64,000 nucleotides of DNA, taken from positions 6,689,677-6,753,676 of the forward strand of contig JAJHZJ010000335.1 of assembly GCA_023548195.1 (NCBI GenBank). Direction: 5' to 3'. This document shows positions 54,596 through 64,000 of the stretch, in pieces. How positions within the stretch are numbered: position 1 is the stretch's first letter; the number at the start of each line of letters is the position of its first letter. The translations under genes were made by a program, and so were the position numbers. The stretch is from Bettongia penicillata ogilbyi. Lineage: Eukaryota; Chordata; Mammalia; Diprotodontia; Potoroidae. The notes beneath the pieces were generated by a model. The model was given only the letters and a program-made list of their open reading frames with translations, did no database searches and was not told the origin of the DNA.

Positions 54596-56635
54596 ATACA
54601 CTGGGTGCAAAAGGAAGGGGGCAAATTATTTCACATGTAGAGGCACAAAATCCCTATTATAATGGAGGGAAAGATGGAAAGATAGGTGATGGGCATCACT
54701 GTCATTGGTATTGGCTCAAATTGGGAATAACATATATAATCAATTGAATATAGAAACCCATCTTACCCAACATGAAAGTAGGAAACAAGGACAAACAGGA
54801 GGAAAAGTAGGATGGAAGGAAATACACAGTAATCATAACTGTGAATGTGAATGAGATGAATTCTCCCATAAAATGGAAGCAGATAGTAGAGTCCTACAGA
54901 TTCCTACCAGATTCCTACAATGTATTGTTTACAAGAAGCACACTTGAAACAGAGAGACAAACAGAGTAAAAGGGACTGGAATAGAATCTATTATGTTTCA
55001 GGTTAAAATAAAAAAAAAAAAAAAGCAGGAGTAACCTGATCTTGGACAAAGCAAAAGCAAAAATAGGCCCAATTAAAGGAGATAGGGAAAGAAATTGCAA
55101 CTTGCTAAAAGGTATCATAGACAATGGTCAAACAAGAAATAGAGAGTATTACAAAAAGTAAAATAGATAATTTTGATTATATTAAAAAAAGATTTTGCAC
55201 AAAAAAACTAATGCAACCAAGATTAGAAGGAAAATAGAAAGTTGGGAAACAATCTATAAAGGCCTCATTTCTTAAATATGTAGAGAACTGAATCATATTT
55301 ATAAGAATGCAAACCATCCCCGATTGATATAGCATCAGAGAGTATGAACTGGCAGTTTTCAGATAAAGAAATCAAAACCATCTATAGGTATATGATGAAG
55401 TGCTCTAACTCACTTTTGACTTCATAAATGCAAAAAAAAAAAACCCTCTGAGCTACCATCTTACACCTATCAAATTGACTAATATGACAAAAAAGGAAAT
55501 TGATAAATGTTGGAGAAAATTGGGGCATTAATATATTGTTGGTGAAGTTGTGAATTGATCCAACCATTCTGGGGAACAATTTGGAACTATGCCCAAAGGG
55601 CAGCCGAAGTGTGGGTTTGATTCAACAATACTACTAGTAAGTCTGTATTCCAAAGAGATTATAAAAAAAGGAAAAAGGAGCTATGTGTACAAAAATATTT
55701 ATAGCAGTCCTTTTTCAACAAAATATTACAAACTGAGACAATGCCCATCAATTGGAAATGGCTGAACAAGCCATGATATATGAATATAATGGATTACTAT
55801 TGTGTAATAAAAAATGACAAATAGAGATTTCAGAAAAAAACCTCAAAAGACTTTATGAAATGATACAAAATAAAATGAACAGAAGCAGAAAAACACTGCA
55901 CACAGTATCAGTATCATTGTATGATGATCAACTATGAGTGACTCACTCTCCTCAAGCAATACAATGATTCAAGAGAAATACAGAGGACTCACAATGGAAA
56001 ATGTTATCCACATCCAGATAAAGAACTGATGGACTCTGAATGCAGATCAAAATATCCTTTTTTCATTTACTTTATACTTTTTAGTGGTTTTTTCACCCTT
56101 TTGATCTGTTTCTTCTCTCACAATTGTGATTAATATGGAAATGTGTGTGTGTTCATCCTTTGTTGCTGAAAAAGACCATGCCATCAGAGAAAGGATGACA
56201 TGACTTACCCTTGACTTTGTTTTGAGTGAGGAAGGCTGTGCAGATCACCAGCCTCACTTCTCCTCCAGAACCATCTGAATCCAGTGACCAGATATTCATC
56301 AGGATGACTGCAGATGACCCAGGATGAGGCAATTGGAGTTGAGTGACTTGCCCAAGGTCACACAGCTAGTGAGTGTCAAGTGTCTGAGATTTGAACTCAG
56401 GTCCTCCTGACTCCTCACTGGTACTCTATCCACTGCACCACCTAGCTTCCCCTAATATGGAAATATGTTTTACATGTATAGCCAGTACCCAATTGCCTAC
56501 TATTTTCAGAAGAGGGGAGGGGAGAGAGGGAGGGAGAAAAAGTTAGTACTCAAAATCTTCTAAAAATGAATGCTAAAAATTGTCTTGGCATATAATTGGG
56601 AAAAATTAAGAACTATTAAAATAAAAGAATACAAG
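54596..56635 (+). mobile_element. L1, start of ORF2 joined to its 3' end, with a SINE inserted
   Basis: Positions 54,600-54,800 look like the L1 inter-ORF region. Positions 54,840-55,130 are the ORF2 endonuclease start ('gtgaatgagatgaattctcc', 'caatgtattgtttacaagaa'). From about 55,140 the text jumps towards the end of ORF2 ('gagctaccatcttacaccta', 'cccatcaattggaaatggc') and the 3' UTR. It may be the continuation of the L1 at 51,381, separated by the HAL1. A SINE occupies 56,146-56,452. Confidence 0.65.
56146..56452 (-). repeat. RTE-tailed tRNA SINE, antisense, 15-bp target duplication
   Basis: The left end 'gttcatcctttgttgctgaa' is the antisense RTE tail, with TGTG as its short tandem end. 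The right end 'gcaccacctagcttcccc' is the head. Flanks taatatggaaatgtg (56,131-56,145) and taatatggaaatatg (56,453-56,467) differ at one base. Confidence 0.85.
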
Positions 56636-56735
56636 TACACATACATATACATGTATATAATAAATACATCTATGTATATATGTGTAATAAGTATATATGT
56701 GTGTGTATATATGTAATATGGGTACACATGTTTAA
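56630..56735. repeat. TA/TG/CA microsatellite
   Basis: Alternating purine-pyrimidine text such as acatacatatacatg and gtgtgtatatatg at the A-rich end of the L1. Confidence 0.8.
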
Positions 56736-56754
56736 TTTAAAAAAGGATTCTAGA

Positions 56755-57220
56755 AATATATTTGTGTATGTGGAGTCTTTCTTTTTATTTTTGTATCTTG
56801 GGGTATATGCCTAGCAGTGTGATGTTTGAGTTAGAGTATGGGCATTTTAGCCACTCTTTTAGTATAATTTTAAATTGTTTAACAGATTGATTGGGACTCT
56901 TCCATCTTTTATCACTTTTGACAATTTGCTGGTTGTAAGGGTGAAACCCTTAGGGTTGTTTTGATTTTCATATCTCTCATTTAAAGGGTTTAGACAAATC
57001 TTTTATATGGTTGGTAGTAGTTTGAAATTCTTCCTTTGAGAGCTGTTGGTTTAGTTCCATCTTTATTTTAGATATCAGATGCTTATTAAATATATTTGTG
57101 CAAAGATTTTTTCCCAGTTCACAGCTTCCTGTTTTATCTTAGTTGTATTGATTATGAAAAATCTTCTCAATTTCATATAATCAAAATTACCTATTTTATT
57201 AAATTTGTAAGAACAGACCT
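56755..57220 (-). mobile_element. L1 ORF2 C-terminal part, antisense
   Basis: 'tcttggggtatatgcctagc', 'tgattttcatatctctcatt' and 'agattttttcccagttcaca' are the antisense of the late ORF2 region shared by mammalian L1s. Confidence 0.6.
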
Positions 57221-57289
57221 GTGATTTCATGGTGCAGAGAATTCTAGGGGAGGAAACTCCCTCTAGCGATGCCTGTTGGCACCTGCTCA

Positions 57290-57565
57290 GGTCTTAAAGA
57301 GTTGTGGGGGATTCTGAGAAGTTGGACAGCTCACCCAAGGTCCATACAGCCAGTATATGGTAGAGGAAGGACATCTTGATTTAAGAGTCAGATCTCAATC
57401 TCCTGTTCCATTCTGCCTCTCAGTATGAGGTCTTATAATCAGTAGTAAGCTCTGTAAGAGCAGAAATAATATCTTAATCCTTTTTGTATCTCCTGTAACA
57501 ACCCGAACAATGCTTTGCTTTGTATTTTGTGGTATTTCATACATGGTGGCTGAATGAATTCTACT
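57290..57565. repeat. Antisense CORE-SINE, then sense L2 3' end
   Basis: Positions 57,310-57,420 contain 'gctcacccaaggtccataca'. Positions 57,425-57,560 contain 'gtaagctctgtaagagcaga' and 'gtggtatttcatacatgg', a worn L2 tail. Confidence 0.5.
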
Positions 57566-58324
57566 TAATCTGTTTAATGCCTTTTCTACTTTTCAGTTCA
57601 TTATTTTTATTCTTAATCTGGCGATGTTGGATATAAATCAAATTCTTTCTCCAACACCTTCCCTCAGGGGCATGCCTAGCTGTCCATGCCTAGCTATGTC
57701 CTAGCCTAGACATAGACTAGAGACGTGCTCTCAATAGTCTCTTTCTAGACAGGTTTAAGCCTCTGCTATATGAAAAACTCTATGCCTTTATGCTGAGAAT
57801 GTGCCATTAAGAGTTGCATCTGATGCAGGGAGACAACAGGCAGGGAAGATGGGTTGATTAACTAGCTGATGCTAAAAGCGCACACAAAAGTCCTCCCTGA
57901 AGGCCTGCAGACATAAAGTTTACTCACAATTCCAGAACTCTACCCGCTTGAATCATTAAAGAAAGTAGATGAGATTTGCCAGCCCTACTTGCATGTCTTA
58001 TGTCTCCAATCCCTTAGGGGGTCATTTTGTGATTTCCCACCTTCTCAGGACAGTCCTTGATAGTATTCTTAAATTGTTTTCATCTCACTAGAAACATGAA
58101 TCTGTTGGCAGATGATGTGAGGGAACAGAAAGCGGGTGGTGAGTACACCTGATCTGACTTCCTGGAGACTACATACTACCCTTAGCTGGGCATTATTAAG
58201 GAGTCAGGTGCTTCCTGGCATAGCAGCTCTGTGCCCTTGTGAGCTGTTCAGAATTGAGAAGGAGGATCTCTCCATTCTGTCACTTGGTCACCTCATGCAT
58301 TGCCATGAGGTCATTGATTACCTT
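57566..58324. other. Unassigned sequence
   Basis: A curious run of 'tgcctagct' words at 57,673-57,705 is a short local repeat. No gene is recognised. Confidence 0.3.
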
Positions 58325-59324
58325 TAAATAGATGATTTCTAAATCAGTAGAGGTTGCTCCATCCTCTCCTTTAAACTCCAATCTCACATCTCCAGTTGCC
58401 TACTAGATATTTCATCCTACATGTCCTGTTGGCCCCTCAAGCTTAACATGTTCAAAACCAAATTGATTTTCCCTTCTAACAAATAAAGTCCATTCTCTCA
58501 ATTTCCCTCTTTCTATTGATGGTGCAACCATCTTGTCTTTTCAGACACCCAAGCCTAAAACCTCAGGGCTATCTTTGATTATTTTCTTTTTCTCACCTCC
58601 TAAAATCTAAACTTACCAATCTTACCTTCAAAATACATCTTAGAACTCTATGCACCCTGCTAGTAACCTTTGTTTTTCACCAAAACTATATAACAACCTC
58701 TTAACTCATCTGGGATATCACAGGTGCAGACCAAAAAATAAAGAAATAAGAGTAAAAGCCAAAATAGGTATCGTTGTCTCTTGTCTTCCCCCTTTCCCCA
58801 GTCTATTCTTAGTATAGTTGCCAAAAGAATCTTATTAAAGTACAGTCATGATCATGCTACTCTCCTGGTTCAAAAACCCCTGAAACTTTGGTGGCTCTCT
58901 GTTGCCTACTGGACCAAACACAAATACTTTAGCCTGATGTCTAAGGCCCTCTACAATCTGTCTCCAGGGTCTCTTTTCAGCATTAGTTCATGTTACTTCT
59001 GTTGAGGAAAGCTATTTTCCTGTCAAACTGAACTATTATTATCTGTTCTTTGACCTTGATCTGAAGTCTCCCATCTCTAAGCATTTGTGTAGGGCATCAG
59101 CTTGGCATGAAATGTACTCCCTTCCCATCCCAGCCGGCTAAAATTCTTTTCTTCCCCCAAGTCTCAGCTCAAGTATTAACTCCTTTGAAGCCTTCCCTGA
59201 TCCCTTCATCTAATAGTGATCTCTCCCTCCTCATTTTTTTCCTGTCAGGATCTTTCTCATCTTTCTTACACTATACTTTGTATTATACATATTTGTATAC
59301 ATATTACATTACCCCAAGAAACTA
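58325..59324 (+). mobile_element. L2 LINE, sense remnant
   Basis: 'cacatctccagttgcctact', 'aacatgttcaaaaccaaatt', 'aggccctctacaatctgtct' and 'agtctcagctcaagtattaa' follow L2 ORF2 to near its end. Confidence 0.75.
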
Positions 59325-59645
59325 TAAATTCTTTGAAGCCAGGCCCTTACAGTTAGAGGACCTGGGGTTCAAATCTCACCCATGGGACCATAGACAAGTC
59401 ACTACATTTCCCTGGGCTGAAATTTTTTCATCTGCAAAACAAAGGCATTAGTCTAAATGTCTACTGAGGGTATTTATGGCTCTAGATTCTATGATCCTAT
59501 GGATCCTAAGGGGTTTTTTTTAACCTTTGGTTATGATGTGTCAGGAGCTACTAGGTGGCACAGTGGATAGAATATTGGGTCTGACAGAAACACCTGAGCT
59601 CAAATCTGACCTCAGTTTATGTTTAAATGACTTTATAGGATCCCC
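59325..59645 (+). repeat. CORE-SINE followed by tRNA-headed SINE fragment
   Basis: Positions 59,340-59,510 ('ggggttcaaatctcacccat', 'agattctatgatcctatgg') are a full CORE-SINE. Positions 59,545-59,640 ('gctactaggtggcacagtgg') are the head of a tRNA SINE. Confidence 0.7.
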
Positions 59646-60009
59646 ATATAATCCCAGAAATGATCATTTTGTTTCCTTTTGGCAGAAAATTTAAACCAAG
59701 AGCTTTCTTCATACACCCTTATAAGTTCTAAAGGAAGTTTTGACCTACATATAAAAGGTTATATAATATAAGCAAAATAGAGAAGTGAGGAAGTAATTAA
59801 CTTTAATAACTATAGATAGGAGGAAAGTTTGTGACCAGTTGAAGAATAGAGAAAGCCATGAAAAATAAAGAGGGCAATTTTGTGTACATGAAATTAAAAA
59901 CTTTGCACAAAGAAAATTGATACTGATAATTAGAAGAGAAATAGTTCATTGAGAAAAAAGTCATTGCAGCACTTTGGAGAAAATCTTATTTTCTGATAAA
60001 GGCCTGATA

Positions 60010-60045
60010 CACACACACAAACACACACACACACACACACATAGA
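60010..60045. repeat. (CA)n microsatellite
   Basis: CA repeat with one interruption. Confidence 0.95.
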
Positions 60046-60439
60046 TATAAAACTGTTTTAAATATGTAAGAATTATGGCCCTCATCTTGCCCCTCAGTAA
60101 GTAAATGGTAAAAAGTCATGAACAGGTAGCTCCAAAAGGAAGAAATTCAAGCTACCAACACCCCAAATTAAAAAAAAATGTTCCAGAGAACTAACTTTGG
60201 AGAAACTCGAATTAAAATAATCTTTAGGTTCCACTTCATGCCTATTAAATTTTCAAAGTTATCAAAAAGGCAAATTATATTTGTTGGAGGGGCTACAGAG
60301 ACAAGCAGCATCACTCATGCCCTGTGGGTGCAACTATGATTTGCTCCAATCATTCTGGAAGATCATCTGGAACTATTTTTGAGAAGTCACTATAGTGTGA
60401 ATATCCTTGGTACAACTATTAGGCCCACAACCTAAAAAA

Positions 60440-60580
60440 GATAAAAAGATATATCTATATCTATCTACACACATACACACATATGTAGATATACATACGC
60501 ACATATGTATATATGCATGCATGTACACATACACACATGTACATATGTGCATATATACATATGTGTGCACATATGTACAC
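60440..60580. repeat. ATAC/ACAT microsatellite
   Basis: Alternating catacaca and tatgtata text. The His/Tyr/Ile-rich frames on both strands here are artefacts. Confidence 0.9.
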
Positions 60581-61190
60581 ATTTGTAGTAGGTCTTGTTT
60601 CTTCCAAGAACTGGAGTCAAAAGTTTAGAGACATAGTCATCAATAAGGGAATGACTAAGCAAATTATGACATTAATGTAATAGAACATTATTATGCCATA
60701 AGAATCATAAAAAATAATTTTAGAGAGAAACTTGGGAAGTATTTTATGAACTGATGAAGAAGACAGTAAGAAGAACCAAGAGAACAATTTATACAGAAAC
60801 AATGTTGCAAAGAAACACACTATTGAAAGCCTCGTGAACTCTGAACAATGTAGCAATCAGTCAGAAGCCCAGAGGACTTATGATGAAACCTGTTACTCAT
60901 CTCCTGGCAGAGGCGGGCTGGACTCAAGGGCAGAATGACAAACACCTTTGTGGACCATGGCAAATGTGTAGATTTCTTTCGCATCACTGCTTATTTGTTA
61001 CAAGAAATATGTTGTTTTTTTTCCAGATGTGAGGGGGAGGCTTTTGTAAGGGAGAGGAAAACTAGCAATAGTATTGCCAAGAGAGAAAGAAAAGAAGGAA
61101 GGAAGGGACAGGGTGAGAGGAAAAAAAGAGGAAAGAAAAGAAAGAGAAAAAGTCACTGAGGCATTTTTAAAATGCACAGACGAGATTTGA

Positions 61191-61960
61191 AATTCATAAA
61201 GAAACACAGACATGCTGACAGCCTTGAAAGTAACAGTCTCTCTCCTTCCCTTATCCTTCTAGCATCCCCCTTTCCGCTTTGTCTTTAAAGCGTCACCCTG
61301 TTGCTAATGACTTTCCCTTCATCCCTTATCTTTTAGTCACACTTCTGGGCACTCCCTGAAACCCGGCTTTGTCCCGAACACTCCTCGTCCCCTGCCAGGC
61401 TCCCCAGTGCTACTCTATTCACTTTTCATGTCCCTGATCAGGCAGGGACAGGGCAGAATTGTCACTTTTGTTCCTCACTGCCTTTTCTAGACCCTCCATT
61501 GCACAGCAACCTCACCTCCTTTGGAGCGTACTCCTTTCCTGATACTTTTTACTGTTGTTAACTGACTTCCACATCACTTTGCTCTTTCCTCAATCAATTC
61601 AGTACCTGGACAAGAGCCTTTCTCTCCACCCTGACTCCTACTCTCATTCTGGCCTCTAATCCCAGCCATCCATCTGGGTGGTCACACCTTGGACCCTCTC
61701 ATCACCCAAATCAATTCCATCCCAAAGATCATGGACTCTGACTTCCCTCCATGATCATCTTCTGTCCTTTTACAACTTCCCCTTTCTCATTTCTACACTT
61801 GTTCCCTCAATCCCTTCCTATTCTCCCAACCCATCACTTTTCTCCCTCCATTACTGATCTTTTACAAATTCCATAAGGCTCTGACTCTCCTCTTGAATTC
61901 ATTGGCTTTTCACAGTTCATGAATTGAGGAATAATAACAAGTTATTATTATTATTTATTA
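61191..61960 (+). mobile_element. Unassigned stretch, then probable L2 upstream (endonuclease) region
   Basis: Positions 61,200-61,600 are unassigned. Positions 61,600-61,910 ('ggtggtcacaccttggaccc', 'catgatcatcttctgtcctt') look like the L2 region before the reverse transcriptase. It is weakly supported. Confidence 0.35.
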
Positions 61961-61964
61961 AAAT

Positions 61965-62215
61965 AATAAAAGCTAGCATTTATATAGTATGTTAAGGGCT
62001 TGGATGGCTTTTTACACATAGTATCTCATTCGATTCCTACAATGACTCTATGAATTAATTGCTACTATTATCCTCCTTTTACAGGTGTATAAACTGAAAC
62101 TAAAAAAGCTTAACTGACTTGCCCAGAGTCACATAGCTAGCAAGTGTCTAAAGCAGGATGTGAACTCGTGTTTTCCTGATTCAAAGTCCAGCACTGCATC
62201 AACTGCAGCTCCTTA
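61965..62215 (-). repeat. CORE-SINE (MON1-like), near complete, antisense
   Basis: 'aaagctagcatttatatagt', 'cttttacaggtgtataaact', 'tgcccagagtcacatagcta' and 'cagcactgcatcaactgcag' give the whole element. A TTA repeat precedes it at 61,943-61,965. Confidence 0.75.
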
Positions 62216-62815
62216 GCTGACTCAGGAGTGAATCGTTGAGCACTTATGAGGAAACCAAAGGGTTGAGAAAAGAAGATCTCAATTTCTTTGTTTAGATCAA
62301 TTTGTTCACCCTCCTGTGCCTCACCATCCCTTTCCTGGTGTTGAGAGATGCACAAATATTGGGAGACGATGGACATTCACAATAAAGACCACTAGAGGGC
62401 AGCACAAGGCCACGCTTTCTCAAATTGCATCTCGTTAATTAAAGTCCCATGGCATCTGGGCTGTATTTAAGGGTTTAGGAGCCCTGCTAACATGATGCAG
62501 ATGGGGGAAAGGGCAGAGAAAAAGTAGGTATGGATAGGATGGTGAGGCTGGGGGATACACTGGTGATCAGGAAGCAAACGATGATGGAGAAAGCCAGAGC
62601 AGCTGGTTCAGATCCTCTAGTGTAGACATAAAACAGCCCAGGAAGGGAGAACTTTCCGAGATGGAATCAATCCAGAATTCCTTATTTGACTCTGCCTTCT
62701 CAAGTCCTTACCATCTTGTTCACAAATTCCCTTTGTCTTTTGTCTTCTACTCATATTTGTTTCTTCTTATGGTGTCCAGTGAAATTTGCTTTTCTTCAAT
62801 ATACCCAAAAAACAT
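62216..62815. other. Apparently single-copy stretch containing a CTCF-like site
   Basis: No repeat is recognised. Apart from the site at 62,389-62,405 it has a 'cgttaattaaag' homeodomain-like word at 62,433. Confidence 0.35.
62389..62405 (+). promoter_or_regulatory. Predicted CTCF binding site
   Basis: CCACTAGAGGGCAGCAC fits the CTCF core, CCASYAGRGGGCRSY, at every constrained position. Orientation is plus. CTCF is the zinc-finger protein that blocks loop extrusion, so the direction matters for loop anchoring. Occupancy cannot be judged from sequence. Confidence 0.6.
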
Positions 62816-62819
62816 GGCC

Positions 62820-62995
62820 TCTGATATTTACTAGCTATGCCCTCATAAGCAAGTCATAACATCTCTGTGCCTCAGTTTCCTTTTCTTCAAAATAGAAATA
62901 ACAGCATCTATAAAACCTAGCTCACGAGGGTTCTGGGGAAATTAAATGAGACAATGGGCATCACTCTGCCAGCCTTGATGTTCTCTACAAATGCC
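62820..62995 (+). repeat. CORE-SINE (MON1/THER-like), sense
   Basis: 'atttactagctatgccctca', 'tctctgtgcctcagtttcct' and 'ggggaaattaaatgagacaa' mark it. Confidence 0.75.
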
Positions 62996-63284
62996 AGCTA
63001 GAGCTGAATCCAAAAACCAGCATGCATGAGAAGAAGTCAATTTACCAAGAAAAAGTAAGTTCTTGGGTGGCAGTTTTGTACTATTTTGGGAACACAAATT
63101 GTTAGGAGGTGTTATTGCAAACAATTATCACTGACCCACTGAAATGTCTGTCAGGATCAGGTTAGCCAGTAGTAATTTTAATTAGTTGTTCCACAGTTAA
63201 TGGCTAGTCCTGACGTTGCTGGGCAGTTTATTTAGTTGATAATAGGTGGCAGGCATCCCCCTCCAAATTACACGTTAAAGCAAC
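62996..63284. other. Unassigned sequence
   Basis: No recognised features. Confidence 0.3.
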
Positions 63285-64000
63285 TTTTCGAACATTTTTG
63301 TTTTTATTTTTAAGTTTTGAGTTCCAAATTCTTTCCCTCCCTTCCTTCTTCCCCTCCTCCCTCCCTGAGATGGCAAGCAATCAGATACAGGTTATACATG
63401 TGAAGTCATGTAAAACAGTTCCACATTAGTCATTTTGTACAAGAAGATGAATAAAAGAAAAAGAATGAAAGAAAGTGAAAAATAGCATATTTCAGTTTGT
63501 ATTCAAACAGTATCAGTTCTTTCTCTGGAGGCAGATAGCATGTTTCATCATGAGTCTTTTGGGATTGTCTTAGATCATTGTATTACTGAGAAGAGCTAAA
63601 CCATTCAGAGTTCTTCGTGGAACAATATTGTTGTCACTGTGTATAACACTCTTCATTTCACTAGGCATCAGTTCATATAAATCTTTCTAGTTTTTCTGAA
63701 ATTATCCTGCTTGTCATTTCTCATAGGACAGTAATATTCCATTACCATCATATACCAGTTTATTCAGCCATTCCCTAACTGATGGACATCCCTTCAATTT
63801 CTAATTCTTAGCCACCACAAAAAGAGCTGCTGTAAGTACTTTTGCACAAATAGATCCTTTCCCCCTTCTTTCCCCTCTCTCTTTGGCACATAGACCTAGT
63901 AATGGTATTGCTGGATGAAAGCATATGCGCAGTATGGTTGCCTTTGGGCTTAGTTCCAGATTGCTTTCCACAATGGTCGTATCAATTAACGACCTCATCA
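63285..64000 (-). mobile_element. L1 LINE, 3' part, antisense, runs past the window end
   Basis: A T-rich start (the antisense tail) is followed by 'tttgagttccaaattctttc', 'tcatgagtcttttgggattg' and 'ccagtttattcagccattcc'. The frame from 63,998 down to 63,801 reads IRICFHPAIPLLGLCAKERG and ALFVVAKN, the end of L1 ORF2. The 5' part lies outside the window. Confidence 0.8.

Larger units (their letters stand above)
59740..61190 (+). mobile_element. Old L1 LINE 3' portion with microsatellite expansions
   Basis: 'aaaactttgcacaaagaaaa', 'tttggagaaactcgaattaa', 'ccaatcattctggaagatca' and 'caataagggaatgactaagc' follow the end of L1 ORF2. A purine-rich tail follows at 61,070-61,160. Microsatellites at 60,010-60,045 and 60,440-60,580 have grown inside it. 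Confidence 0.65.

Noticed and set aside
61070..61160. Lys/Arg/Glu-rich frame resembling a nuclear basic region
   Set aside because: It is the purine-rich 3' tail of an old L1.

Overview
This window looks like nuclear DNA from a mammal, most likely a marsupial. It is dominated by interspersed repeats with the marsupial repeat mix: CORE-SINEs (MIR/MON/THER type), tRNA-headed SINEs with RTE-type tails, an RTE/BovB-like LINE, long remnants of L2 and CR1/L3, and L1 together with an ORF2-less 'half-L1' (HAL1-like) family. There are no operons, ribosome binding sites or bacterial genes. I cannot fix the species from sequence alone, and I had no database, so every family name rests on recognising conserved segments.

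Layout. Positions 1-19.9 kb hold degraded L1, L2 (both strands), CR1/L3-like and CORE-SINE copies, with hAT-type non-autonomous elements and a mariner relic. A solo LTR with a perfect 6-bp target-site duplication sits in an antisense L2 at 10.25-10.71 kb. At 19.9-22.8 kb lies the only strong promoter-like region. There a hAT element is inserted in a CORE-SINE, a 114-bp GC-rich minisatellite follows that seems to have grown from that SINE's tail, then a CpG island with paired ETS motifs around a CRE, then a 640-bp TGGA/TGGG microsatellite. The island suggests a minus-strand gene whose first coding exon would be only Met-Lys. A possible terminal exon with AATAAA lies at about 16.0 kb on the same strand, but the gene is unidentified and no middle exons were found.

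Positions 23-32 kb hold two L2 copies and a long plus-strand CR1/L3 remnant. The CR1 is interrupted by an apparently full-length 2.87-kb HAL1-like element (27,844-30,711) that still encodes an uninterrupted 308-residue ORF1 protein, and by an RTE-tailed SINE. Positions 34-43 kb hold HAL1 and L1 3' fragments, RTE-tailed SINEs, an inverted (twin-primed-looking) RTE LINE and an L1 ORF2 relic. Positions 44-49 kb are L2 in both orientations, one copy split by a 5'-truncated L1 with a 17-bp duplication. Positions 51-57 kb are an L1 split by an inverted HAL1 copy and an RTE-tailed SINE. Positions 57-64 kb hold further L2, L1 and SINE copies, a strong CTCF-like motif at 62.39 kb and an L1 that runs off the end.

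No complete protein-coding host gene can be supported. The only long intact reading frame with a recognisable product is the HAL1 ORF1; the 208-residue RTE endonuclease frame is open but truncated and has lost a catalytic residue.
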